Positions 9,310 through 17,030 of a DNA stretch of 57,763 nt are shown one piece after another. The notes under the pieces were generated by a model. The model was not told where the DNA came from. It ran no database searches and saw nothing but the letters and a program-made list of their open reading frames with translations. Both the position numbers and the translations under genes were made by a program. This DNA is from Bacteroidia bacterium (lineage in GTDB: Bacteria; Bacteroidota; Bacteroidia; Flavobacteriales; Flavobacteriaceae): assembly GCA_030425285.1 (NCBI GenBank), contig JAUIAY010000014.1:1-57763 (forward strand). Direction: 5' to 3'. The number at the start of each line of letters is the position of its first letter. Positions within the stretch are counted from its first letter, which is position 1.

Positions 9310-10236
9310 ATGGATAAAATTACAATTTTTTCACCTGCAACTGTTGCCAATGTATCCTGTGGTTTTGATGCTTTAGGACTAGCTTTAAATGGAAAAGGTG
9401 ACAAAATGGTTTTCACCAAACGTCAGGACAATCAATTAATCATTACTAAAATTGAAGGCGCCAATCTCCCCTACGACATTGATGATAATTTAGTTGGAAC
9501 CGTTATAAAGGCCATGCTTAAAAAACTTGATTTGCAGTTAGGTTTAGACATCGAAATCTACAAAGGTTTTAAGCCAGGAAGTGGATTGGGTTCCAGTGCG
9601 GCCAGTGCTGCTGGCACGGCTTACGCCATCAACGAATTATTGGGAAAACCTTTTTCAAAAATTGAATTGATTCAGTTCGCCATGTTGGGTGAAGAAGCTG
9701 CGTGTGGCTCACAAATTGCCGATAATGTTTCAGCAGCCTTGTTTGGTGGTTTTGTGTTGATAAGAAGTTATAATCCTTTGGAAATTGTGAGTTTACCCGT
9801 TCCTGATGATTTATTTATAACCGCATTACACCCACAAATAGAAATTAAAACGGAAGATGCTCGTGATGTTTTGCCAAAGGATATTCCATTAAAAAGTGCC
9901 ATTACACAATGGTCTAATGTTGGTGGTTTGATAAGCGGTCTCTATACAAATGATTACGCCCTCATCAGTCGGTCCTTGCATGATGTTATTGTAGAGCCTG
10001 TTAGAAAAAAACTGATTCCCCATTTTGATGCAGTCAAAACAACCGCTTTACAATCTGGTGCTTTGGGTGCTGGTATTTCAGGAGCTGGACCAACAATATT
10101 TGCCTTATCAAAGGGCATTGAAACAGCTAAAACCGTTGAAGAATCCATGCGCAAAATATATTCGAATACAGGCATTGAATTTTATACTTTTACATCTGAA
10201 ATTAGTGTTGATGGCGTTAGGGTTATTGGGGACTGA
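9310..10236 (+). CDS. thrB: Homoserine kinase
   Basis: A 308-residue GHMP-family kinase phosphorylating homoserine with ATP. The N-terminal SPATVANVSCGFDALGLAL and the phosphate-binding loop PGSGLGSSAASAAGTA (about residues 90-105) are diagnostic, as is the C-terminal GAGISGAGPTIFAL. The start ATG lies 2 nt after the thrA stop, so the two are translated from one message and probably coupled. The TGA stop at 10234-10236 runs straight into a GATGGAAGACGG-rich repeat that borders the inserted four-helix-bundle gene. Confidence 0.97.
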   Translation: MDKITIFSPATVANVSCGFDALGLALNGKGDKMVFTKRQDNQLIITKIEGANLPYDIDDNLVGTVIKAMLKKLDLQLGLDIEIYKGFKPGSGLGSSAASAAGTAYAINELLGKPFSKIELIQFAMLGEEAACGSQIADNVSAALFGGFVLIRSYNPLEIVSLPVPDDLFITALHPQIEIKTEDARDVLPKDIPLKSAITQWSNVGGLISGLYTNDYALISRSLHDVIVEPVRKKLIPHFDAVKTTALQSGALGAGISGAGPTIFALSKGIETAKTVEESMRKIYSNTGIEFYTFTSEISVDGVRVIGD

Positions 10237-10265
10237 TGATGGAAGACGGATGACGGATGATGGGT
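10235..10265 (+). repeat. Left imperfect inverted repeat flanking the inserted gene
   Basis: GATGGAAGACGGATGACGG and following bases, starting on the thrB stop codon, match the reverse complement of 10647-10684 in the blocks GGAAGA, TGACGG and TGA. Together the two arms bracket the four-helix-bundle gene. Confidence 0.55.
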
Positions 10266-10284
10266 GAATAAAATAAGCTTATAA

Positions 10285-10644
10285 ATGGAACCTAAATTTA
10301 AATTTGAAAAATTAATAATTTGGCAAAAAGCAATGGCTTTTGGTGAGGACATCAATTCATTAACTAATGATTTTCCAGAAAAGGAAAAATTTAACTTATC
10401 ATCGCAAATCATGAGAGCAGTAGACTCAATAGCTTTAAATATTTCTGAAGGCGCTATTGGACAATCAAATGCGGAGCAAAAAAAGTTTTTAGGTTATGCC
10501 ATTCGGTCTTTAGCAGAAGTTGTAACTTGTTTGTATAAAGCAAAAATTCGCAATTATATTTCAATAGAGACCTTCAACAAAACATATGACGAAGCTTTTC
10601 ACTTGATAAATATGATGAACGCATTTAGAAAAAATATAAAATAA
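10285..10644 (+). CDS. Four helix bundle protein (23S rRNA intervening-sequence type)
   Basis: A 119-residue, all-helical protein of the four-helix-bundle family first found encoded in 23S rRNA intervening sequences (TIGR02436/S23-like). Recognisable features are the opening FEKLIIWQKAMAFGEDI, the central SSQIMRAVDSIALNISEG with NISEGA, and the closing region of aromatic/hydrophobic heptads. The molecular function is unknown, although homologues form pentameric bundles. It interrupts the otherwise tight threonine operon between thrB and thrC and is flanked by imperfect inverted repeats (10235-10265 and 10647-10684), consistent with an insertion. It is on the operon strand with no terminator visible, so read-through to thrC is likely. 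Confidence 0.9.
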   Translation: MEPKFKFEKLIIWQKAMAFGEDINSLTNDFPEKEKFNLSSQIMRAVDSIALNISEGAIGQSNAEQKKFLGYAIRSLAEVVTCLYKAKIRNYISIETFNKTYDEAFHLINMMNAFRKNIK

Positions 10645-10646
10645 TT

Positions 10647-10684
10647 ACCCAAAACTTCTGTCAACCGTCAACTATCTTCCGTCA
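10647..10684 (+). repeat. Right imperfect inverted repeat flanking the inserted gene
   Basis: The segment ending CAACTATCTTCCGTCA is the inverted counterpart of the GATGGAAGACGGATGACGG arm at 10235. It ends 5 bp before the thrC start. Confidence 0.55.
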
Positions 10685-10689
10685 AAAAC

Positions 10690-11985
10690 ATGAACTACTA
10701 TTCCCTCAATCAACAAGCACCAAGCACATCTTTCAAAGAAGCCGTTATCAAAGGCATTGCTCCTGATAAAGGCTTGTATTTCCCGGAAAGCATCACACCT
10801 TTACCAAAATCGTTTTTTGATAATATTGACACCCTTTCCCATACTGAAATAGCTTTTGAAGCCATCAAACAGTTTGTTGAGCCAGACATTCCAGAAACGG
10901 TTTTAAAAGAAATTATAAAAGATACACTGTCATTTGATTTCCCAATAGTCAATATCAACAATCAAATTTCTACACTAGAATTGTTTCATGGTCCTACCAT
11001 GGCATTCAAAGATGTTGGCGCTCGATTTATGGCGCGTTGTCTGGGTTATTTCAACAAAGACAATACCAACGAAGTCACTGTTCTGGTTGCCACATCTGGT
11101 GATACTGGTGGTGCTGTGGCCAATGGTTTTTTAGGGGTTAAAGGCGTTAATGTGGTTATCCTCTATCCTAGCGGAAAAGTCAGCGATATCCAAGAAAAAC
11201 AGTTAACTACTTTAGGACAAAACATTACTGCTTTAGAAGTCGATGGTGTTTTTGACGATTGTCAGGATATGGTAAAGCAGGCCTTTTTAGATACTGACAT
11301 TACCAACCATAAACAATTGACATCAGCCAACTCCATTAACGTGGCCAGATGGTTACCACAGCTGTTCTATTTTATGTTTGCTTACAAAGCATTGCACAAT
11401 AAACATCAAGATATTGTTTTTTCAGTGCCAAGTGGTAATTTTGGCAATATTTGCGCTGGTATGATGGCACAACAGTTGGGTTTACCTATCAAGCATTTTA
11501 TTGCCTCAAACAATGAAAACAACGTGGTGACCAATTATTTGAATTCCCAAAGCTATAACCCCAAACCTTCCGTGCAAACCATTAGCAACGCTATGGACGT
11601 AGGCAATCCCAGTAATTTTGTACGAATTCTGGAGATTTACAACAACAATTTTCAAGAGTTAAAAAAGAATCTTTCAGGATTTAGTTTTACGGATGCTCAA
11701 ACACGAGCAGCCATGAAAGAACTGTACACCAATTACAATTACATAGCCGACCCTCACGGAGCCGTAGGCTATTTGGGCTGCAAAGCCTTTTTAGAAAACA
11801 ATCCCCAAAGTCATTGTGTATTTTTGGAAACCGCGCATCCAACCAAGTTTTTGGATGTGGTTGAAGAAACCGTCAACACCCAAGTTCCTTTACCAAAACA
11901 GATTCAAGATGTTATGGGCAAAGACAAACACAGTATTAAAATATCCTCTTATAACGACTTAAAGAAATTCCTGCTTATGAATTAA
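10690..11985 (+). CDS. thrC: Threonine synthase
   Basis: A 431-residue PLP enzyme converting O-phosphohomoserine to threonine. The N-terminal KGIAPDKGLYFPESI and the PLP-lysine motif FHGPTMAFKDVGARFM (Lys about residue 109) are typical, followed by VATSGDTGGAVANGF for cofactor phosphate binding and SANSINVARWLPQ. It has the length of the bacterial ThrC class. It completes the thrABC set, but its ATG is 453 nt from the thrB stop because the four-helix-bundle gene and its repeats lie between. Confidence 0.97.
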   Translation: MNYYSLNQQAPSTSFKEAVIKGIAPDKGLYFPESITPLPKSFFDNIDTLSHTEIAFEAIKQFVEPDIPETVLKEIIKDTLSFDFPIVNINNQISTLELFHGPTMAFKDVGARFMARCLGYFNKDNTNEVTVLVATSGDTGGAVANGFLGVKGVNVVILYPSGKVSDIQEKQLTTLGQNITALEVDGVFDDCQDMVKQAFLDTDITNHKQLTSANSINVARWLPQLFYFMFAYKALHNKHQDIVFSVPSGNFGNICAGMMAQQLGLPIKHFIASNNENNVVTNYLNSQSYNPKPSVQTISNAMDVGNPSNFVRILEIYNNNFQELKKNLSGFSFTDAQTRAAMKELYTNYNYIADPHGAVGYLGCKAFLENNPQSHCVFLETAHPTKFLDVVEETVNTQVPLPKQIQDVMGKDKHSIKISSYNDLKKFLLMN

Positions 11986-12021
11986 AAAAACAAATAAAAC
12001 TCAAGTAAACGCTATTATCTT

Positions 12022-12537
12022 ATGACAACCATACTAACCGCTACTGGCATTGATGCCAAAATGCTCTCCGAATTGGGCAAGCAGACTTTTTTGGAATCGC
12101 ACGGACACAGTGCTTCCAAAAAGGACATTACCAATTATGTAAAAGCCAAATTCGCTATTGCCGAATTTGAACGTGAGCTCAAGCAAACCAAAAATCATTA
12201 CCACATTCTATATCACAACGAAACACCCATTGGCTATTCCAAATTGGTATTAAATGTTTCTGGTAAAAACATTCCCAATAAAACCACTACCAAACTAGAA
12301 CGCCTGTATGTCCTGCAAGAATACCATCATCTTAAATTAGGTTTGGAACTGTTTAATTATTGTGTCACGTTTTCTAAAAACCACCAACAGTCTGGCATGT
12401 GGCTGTACACCTGGGTTGAAAACCAAAAGGCCATTTCTTTTTACAATAAGGCAGGCTTTAAAATTGTGGGCAGTTACGATTTTAAAATTTCAGACACCCA
12501 TTATAATCCCAATCATCAAATGCTTTTGGTTTATTGA
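12022..12537 (+). CDS. GNAT-family N-acetyltransferase
   Basis: A 171-residue single-domain acetyltransferase of the GNAT fold. The core strand and cofactor region read KLERLYVLQEYHHLKLGLEL, a slightly degenerate version of the Q/RxxGxG/A acetyl-CoA loop. The conserved end ENQKAISFYNKAGFKIVGSY is typical of small-molecule and amine acetyltransferases. The substrate is unknown. It follows thrC by 36 nt and may be read from the same message. Just downstream begin the repeats of the accessory island. Confidence 0.85.
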   Translation: MTTILTATGIDAKMLSELGKQTFLESHGHSASKKDITNYVKAKFAIAEFERELKQTKNHYHILYHNETPIGYSKLVLNVSGKNIPNKTTTKLERLYVLQEYHHLKLGLELFNYCVTFSKNHQQSGMWLYTWVENQKAISFYNKAGFKIVGSYDFKISDTHYNPNHQMLLVY

Positions 12538-12572
12538 ATGCTTTTAACTTTACAGGAAAAACAACTAAATGA

Positions 12573-12630
12573 CGCGACAGCTGGCCTATTCGCTAAAACA
12601 GTTTGCCAAACCGTTTTTAAACGCTCTGTC
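12573..12630. repeat. 58-bp palindromic repeat, copy 1 (left boundary of island)
   Basis: A 58-bp segment from CGCGACAGCTGG to AACGCTCTGTC that matches 15007-15064 with 4 mismatches, in the same orientation. Its centre is an inverted repeat (AAAACAGTTT, 3 bp, AAACCGTTTT), imperfect at one pair here and perfect in copy 2. The two copies bracket the 2.4-kb island. Confidence 0.85.
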
Positions 12631-12651
12631 TAGCAACGCCATCTCCTTGTC

Positions 12652-12672
12652 ATTCCGCACTTGATGCGGAAT
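12652..12672. repeat. REP-like hairpin ATTCCGCA / TGCGGAAT
   Basis: Arms ATTCCGCA (12652-12659) and TGCGGAAT (12665-12672) enclose CTTGA. The surrounding TGTCATTCCGCACTTGATG resembles the widespread GTCATTCCGC-type intergenic repeats of bacteria. It lies 21 bp after the 58-bp repeat. Confidence 0.65.
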
Positions 12673-12810
12673 CTAAAAAACCTTATACTATCTACCAACC
12701 CAACACACAAATAGTAATAAAACTAACTAGGTTTGTAAGAATTTTAATTACTTTTAGTGAGTAAACACAGTTGCCATTATCCATTTATTGTAAGCAATTA
12801 AAGAAAATCC

Positions 12811-13497
12811 GTGAAAAACAGAATATTCATTTTAATTATTGTTAGTTTAATCTTCAATTCTTGCGGAATTTTTAAGACTCATCATAAAGACAAATTGATT
12901 GATTTCGAGAATAACCAAATTACTCAAAAGACTTTAAAACTGAATGGTTATTATTTTGCGGAATTAGAGCGTGAAGCCCAAAGTTTTGACAAAATTCAAG
13001 GAGAAAAAATTAAATATCTTTCTGCATTTTTTATTTATGAAGATGGTTTTGTTGTTAATATTCGTGGAATTGACGGAATAACAAATTACACTTGTGCGCA
13101 AGGCAAAACTTTTGAAAACTCTTATAAAAGCGCCCACAAAGCTATTGAATTGATGCTTGAATTTCAAAATTCAGAAGAAAAGCAAACTAAACGAATTTGC
13201 GGATTTAAACCAAACGATATTGGAAATAAAGGTTTAGCTAAAATCAATAATGATAGAATCAAAATTCAGTTTTACAGTATTGAAATGCAAAAACCCGGAA
13301 AAGATTCATTCAATTCTGCTTATTTATATGAAATGAATGGAATTATAAAATCTAATTTGAGTTTTGTTATTGAAAATGAAATCGAATATAGAACTAACGA
13401 AACAACTACTGAAAACACTTTATTTCGATTTAGACAAACTGAACAAAAACCAAATATTGAGAATTTTTTCAAGAAGAATATAAACCGATTTAAATAA
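12811..13497 (+). CDS. Hypothetical lipoprotein (orphan, accessory island)
   Basis: A 228-residue protein starting at GTG 12811, MKNRIFILIIVSLIFNSCG, with a lipobox and acylated Cys at residue 18. The rest is a soluble, Lys/Glu/Asn-rich domain with FFIYEDGFVVNIRGIDGI and the Tyr-Ser-Ile-Glu-Met region near residue 160. I do not recognise the family. It is visibly more AT-rich than the threonine genes and sits between repeat elements (58-bp repeat upstream, hairpin element 13502-13632 downstream), so it looks like laterally acquired cargo. A GTG start is chosen because it directly precedes the signal peptide. Confidence 0.8.
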   Translation: MKNRIFILIIVSLIFNSCGIFKTHHKDKLIDFENNQITQKTLKLNGYYFAELEREAQSFDKIQGEKIKYLSAFFIYEDGFVVNIRGIDGITNYTCAQGKTFENSYKSAHKAIELMLEFQNSEEKQTKRICGFKPNDIGNKGLAKINNDRIKIQFYSIEMQKPGKDSFNSAYLYEMNGIIKSNLSFVIENEIEYRTNETTTENTLFRFRQTEQKPNIENFFKKNINRFK

Positions 13498-13501
13498 CTG
13501 C

Positions 13502-13632
13502 TTACAACAATGGTTATAATCCATTATGACTAAATTCCTAATCTGAACTCATTGCAAATTTACTATCTTTCGGTTACGTCGGAAAATCCTAGCGGATTTT
13601 CTCACAACTAGCGATACACATAACTGTTGTAA
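13502..13632. repeat. 131-bp intergenic element with terminal inverted arms and a central hairpin
   Basis: TTACAACAATGGTTAT (13502-13517) and ATAACTGTTGTAA (13620-13632) are imperfect inverted arms. Between them GAAAATCC-TAGC-GGATTTTC (13582-13601) is a perfect 8-bp stem with a 4-nt loop. The element separates the two orphan genes. The architecture recalls recombination sites that fold as single strands, but the consensus of integron attC cores is absent. Confidence 0.65.
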
Positions 13633-13646
13633 AACATTTCAAAAAA

Positions 13647-14264
13647 ATGAATCATAAAACTGATGGCACATGGATTAATGTAAGCGAAATGAGACCATTT
13701 CGTGATTTAGACATAATTACTTTCGAGAATGGTAAAATTAATTATTCTGTCTTGGAAAAGATTGAAAATGAAATAAACCTTAAAGCGAATAAAATTGAAA
13801 ATCGTTCTGAAAACTTATCTGATTTAAACTTTGAATTCATTAATCCCAACCGAATTCGATTTTATCGAAAAGGGAAAAAGCATAAAGTAATTAACGAAAT
13901 CGAATCTAAAACTGAATATAAAATTTTTGAACATGATTATGTCAGATTATTACCGACTGAATCAAAACTATCTGAAAGTAGAATTCAACTTTTAAAATAC
14001 AATTTTGAATGGAATAACGAAAAAGGAATAATTGAATTCAATAAAATTTTAGATAAGCCAGAAATTCTTGAAATGCTAAAAAAAACTGGATATGCAGGTC
14101 GAAAAATACTATTAGAAAAGATAGATAATACATTTTTGATATCTTTTTTTCGTAATAACCACAAAGGATTGGTGCTTCCAATAAAGGAAATTGATGAAAA
14201 TAAAGCTGTTTTATATGGACTTCCTTTGGAACCTTATGAAATGATAGCGAAACGAATTAATTAA
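13647..14264 (+). CDS. Hypothetical protein (orphan, accessory island)
   Basis: A 205-residue cytoplasmic-looking protein with no signal peptide or membrane segment. It starts MNHKTDGTWINVSEMRPF; the TWINVSEMRPFRD opening and the alternating beta-like segments, such as NFEFINPNRIRFYRKGKKHK, suggest a small beta-barrel or lipocalin-like fold. That is a guess from pattern only. No family is recognised. It is AT-rich, lies 14 bp after the hairpin element and is followed by the 21-bp array. It appears to be the second cargo gene of the bracketed island. Confidence 0.7.
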   Translation: MNHKTDGTWINVSEMRPFRDLDIITFENGKINYSVLEKIENEINLKANKIENRSENLSDLNFEFINPNRIRFYRKGKKHKVINEIESKTEYKIFEHDYVRLLPTESKLSESRIQLLKYNFEWNNEKGIIEFNKILDKPEILEMLKKTGYAGRKILLEKIDNTFLISFFRNNHKGLVLPIKEIDENKAVLYGLPLEPYEMIAKRIN

Positions 14265-14338
14265 AAAACTTTTAAAGCAAAGACCATAACTCACCTGCTT
14301 GACGAATGGCAGATTCTTGACACTTTTGATTAAGCAAA

Positions 14339-14905
14339 CACTTGCGTTATTGAGTGGCACACCTGCGTTATTGGTCGGTGCAGTTCCGTGATTGAGTGGT
14401 ACAGTTGCGTGATTGAGTGGTACAGTTCAGTGAGTAGGTGGTACACTCGCGTTATTGGTCGGTACATCTGCGTGATTGAGTGGTACATCTGCATGATTAG
14501 GTGGTACAGTTGAGTGAGCAGGTGGTACACTCGCGTTATTGGCCACCGCACTTCAGTGATTGGTCACAACATTTGCGTTATTGGTTACAACACCTGCGTT
14601 ATTGGTTACAACACTTCCGTGATTGAGTGGTACAGTTGCGTTATTGGTCATGTTACTTGAGTTATTGACCATGTTCCTTCAGTGATTAATCATTCCCATT
14701 GCGTTATTGGTCGTTCCCCTTCAGTGTTTGGTCATTCCCCTTGCGTTATTAGTCGTTCCCGTTCAGTGTTTGACCATTCCAGTTCCGTGATTGGGTATTC
14801 CAGTTGCGTGATTAGTCATTCCCGTTCAGTGTTTGACCATTCCAACTGCGTTATTGGTCGTTCCCGTTCAGTGTTTGACCATTCCAACTGCGTTATTGGT
14901 CGTTC
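14339..14905. repeat. Phase-perfect tandem array, 27 units of exactly 21 bp
   Basis: Cutting every 21 bp from 14339 gives 27 aligned units without one insertion or deletion. A typical unit is CACTTGCGTTATTGAGTGGCA; positions 8-9 are GT in all but one unit, and the core is (GCG/CAG/CCG)T(T/G)ATTG. Sub-families form blocks: units 1-9 mostly end GGTA, 11-13 end CAA, and 17-27 end TTC. Units 21, 24 and 26 are identical, as are 25 and 27, so the right end shows a 42-bp higher-order repeat. No frame is open across the whole array on either strand, which argues against a single coding repeat. 21 bp equals two helical turns, so a protein-binding array is possible. It fills most of the 945-bp stretch between 14264 and 15210, which otherwise holds only small repeats. 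Confidence 0.95.
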
Positions 14906-14924
14906 CAACAGTCATCAATATGTC

Positions 14925-14960
14925 ATTGCGATGCTGACTGCAAACGTCAGCAGAAGCAAT
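14925..14960. repeat. REP-like hairpin at the right edge of the array
   Basis: ATTGC (14925-14929) pairs with GCAAT (14956-14960) and GCTGAC (14933-14938) with GTCAGC (14946-14951), forming a two-part stem. The context TGTCATTGCGATGC resembles common GTCATTGCGA intergenic repeats. Confidence 0.6.
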
Positions 14961-15006
14961 CTCATAGTCCATATGTAAACAAACAGATTACTTTGGTCGT
15001 TGTCTT

Positions 15007-15064
15007 CGCGCCAGCTGGCCCATTCGCTAAAACAGTTTACCAAACTGTTTTTAAACGCTCTGTC
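15007..15064. repeat. 58-bp palindromic repeat, copy 2 (right boundary of island)
   Basis: This copy has 4 mismatches to 12573-12630, in direct orientation. The centre is a perfect inverted repeat, AAAACAGTTT-ACC-AAACTGTTTT. Short open frames through it are by-products of the repeat. Confidence 0.85.
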
Positions 15065-15152
15065 CCGTAATGACGATCAACCAATAACCAAATCAACACG
15101 TGTCCCAACCTTTAGCGTCGGGAGTCTTCGGTCATCAATCATCAATAAAAAC

Positions 15153-15186
15153 AAACCCAAACAACTCTCACAAGCTATTTGGGTTT
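15153..15186 (-). terminator. Terminator of the aminopeptidase gene
   Basis: Arms AAACCCAAA (15153-15161) and TTTGGGTTT (15178-15186). Read on the minus strand the stem is followed by GTTTTT, 24 nt beyond the stop at 15210. Confidence 0.75.
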
Positions 15187-15209
15187 TATAAATGTTCTTT
15201 GGTTTTTAT

Positions 15210-16844
15210 CTAATCTAACGTTGGCAATACAAAATCATCCAAAGCACTTTTTTCTTTCATCAAGGCTTCAATCTCATCAGACTTGCGTGGTGCTTCAGCA
15301 GATAAATTCACAGGACCATTATCGGTAATTAAAATATCGTCTTCAATACGTACGGCAATGCCCCACCATTTTTTGTCGCAAGGACTTCCATCAGGAATAT
15401 AAACACCTGGCTCAACCGTAATAACCATATTGGCTTGTAAATCGCCATAATCACCCGGATCGTGTACATCCAATCCTAAATAATGTGATGTTCCATGCGG
15501 AAAATATTGACGCGCTTGGTCTTCGCTTTCAACAATGCCCAATTTTACCAATCCAGCATTAATAACTTCACGAGAGGCAGCATCAACCGAACGGAATGGC
15601 TTGCCAACAACACTGGCAGCAATACCTGCTTCCTGCGCTTCGTAAACCAAATCGTAAACGGCTTTTTGCTCTTTGGTAAACTTACCATTAGCAGGAATGG
15701 TTCTAGTAACATCGGCTGTATAGCCGTGATATTCCGCACCTAGATCCATAAGCACCAAATCGTTTTCCAATTTCATTTTGGTGTTTTCTATATAATGCAA
15801 TACACAACCATTATGTCCAGCGCCAACAATACTAGGATAACCTTCATATTCACTACCGTACTTTTTATAAACGTATTCGTGTATTCCCTGAACTTCAGTT
15901 TCAGACATGCCTGGGTGCATGGCTTTCATGATTTCACGTTGTCCCATAGCTGAAATACGCACAGCTTTATTAAGCAACACCATTTCTTCTTCCATTTTTA
16001 CTTGACGTAAACTCGCCATAATACTAGACAAAGACTTTGTGTCCAAGTTGCTTTTAGGTGCTTCCTGCTCAATTCTAATAACCTGTTGTTTTAACTCAAT
16101 ACGGGTTTTATCATCGGTTGCATTAACATAGTCGGCAATCACTTTATCTTTCTTCAAATCTGGAAACTGCTCAAAAGCTCTGCTAATCATCTGTGCAACA
16201 TTGGCACTATTTTCTACTTCTGTAGCTTTTATCATCTCATAAACACGCTTTTTCACTGGATCTTCTTCAACAGATTCGTCAAAATTGGCTTGAGATTTAA
16301 AGGTTTTTATCAAGCTGTATAAATCGGCTTCATCACGTTTTGAGTCACGATAATCATTCTCGAAATTATGAAACAATACTTTGTTGAACTTGGCATAATC
16401 AATACCCGAATTAGCAAACTCCGAACCATTGTAGGCCACATCAAATCCTAAATCGTTTTTGGCGCCTTCGGTTCCCAAACGTCTTCCGGTCCACTGTTCT
16501 GCTTGAGGATTACGCTCCTGAACATACAACACCTCATTAAAGGTTTTGCCATCTGCAGCAGTTTGGTTGTCCTTAAATACCACCAATACAGCATGCGGTT
16601 CTTTATAACCGGTTAAATAATAAAAATCAGGGTCTTGATGGTACACATAATCAACATCATTGGCACGATTTCTCACTGGATTGGCAAAAAATACCGCAAC
16701 GCTATTATCGGCCATTTTAGAACGTAAGGCCTCACGTCTTTCCTTGTGGAATTCAGCACTCAAATAATCGGTTGGCAAACCGTCTTGAGCAACCATGATG
16801 ATTGAAAATAATAATGAACAAAGGGTAAATAATTTTAGTTTCAT
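15210..16844 (-). CDS. Secreted Xaa-Pro aminopeptidase (M24B)
   Basis: A 544-residue exported metallopeptidase that removes N-terminal residues preceding proline. The signal peptide is MKLKLFTLCSLLFSIIMVAQ. An aminopeptidase P N-terminal domain (about residues 25-190, with DVDYVYHQDPDFYYLTGY) precedes the pita-bread catalytic domain (about 270-530). All five metal ligands are visible: two Asp in VLMDLGAEYHGYTADVTRT, His in HGTSHYLGLDVHDPGD, Glu in VITVEPGVYI and Glu in VRIEDDILIT. It probably acts in the periplasm or at the surface in peptide use. It is monocistronic and divergent from gcvT. Confidence 0.93.
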   Translation of the reverse strand: MKLKLFTLCSLLFSIIMVAQDGLPTDYLSAEFHKERREALRSKMADNSVAVFFANPVRNRANDVDYVYHQDPDFYYLTGYKEPHAVLVVFKDNQTAADGKTFNEVLYVQERNPQAEQWTGRRLGTEGAKNDLGFDVAYNGSEFANSGIDYAKFNKVLFHNFENDYRDSKRDEADLYSLIKTFKSQANFDESVEEDPVKKRVYEMIKATEVENSANVAQMISRAFEQFPDLKKDKVIADYVNATDDKTRIELKQQVIRIEQEAPKSNLDTKSLSSIMASLRQVKMEEEMVLLNKAVRISAMGQREIMKAMHPGMSETEVQGIHEYVYKKYGSEYEGYPSIVGAGHNGCVLHYIENTKMKLENDLVLMDLGAEYHGYTADVTRTIPANGKFTKEQKAVYDLVYEAQEAGIAASVVGKPFRSVDAASREVINAGLVKLGIVESEDQARQYFPHGTSHYLGLDVHDPGDYGDLQANMVITVEPGVYIPDGSPCDKKWWGIAVRIEDDILITDNGPVNLSAEAPRKSDEIEALMKEKSALDDFVLPTLD

Positions 16845-16973
16845 TGTGAATTAGTTTTTAAGAAGCCTAAAATTAATTTTTAAAACCGAAACAAACTGAA
16901 TAATTTTAAAAATTAACAAACTTTTAAACGTAGAATATGTTCAGAAACCCAAAACAAAACAGATAATTTTCAA

Positions 16974-16981
16974 TACTTTTG
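16974..16981 (+). promoter_or_regulatory. -7 element (TACTTTTG) upstream of gcvT
   Basis: TACTTTTG matches the TAnnTTTG consensus, 49 bp before the gcvT ATG. The -33 element is not clear. Confidence 0.4.
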
Positions 16982-17030
16982 CGAGAAGTTTAACGACCAA
17001 TTTAAGGTTTTTAATTAGCCAGAATACAAA

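Noticed and set aside
13502-13632. Integron attC site
   Set aside because: The core boxes RYYYAAC and GTTRRRY are not present and no IntI gene is in the window; only the overall fold is similar.
14339-14905. CRISPR array
   Set aside because: Units are contiguous 21-mers with no alternation of constant repeats and unique spacers, and there are no cas genes.
14682-14978. 98-residue plus-strand open frame with heptad-like repeats, and a 73-residue minus frame at 14330-14551
   Set aside because: Both arise from the 21-bp array (a period divisible by 3) and are closed by stops in neighbouring units; no signal of a real gene.
15000-15191. 63-residue open frame
   Set aside because: It lies over the 58-bp repeat and the aminopeptidase terminator; a similar reading of copy 1 is broken.
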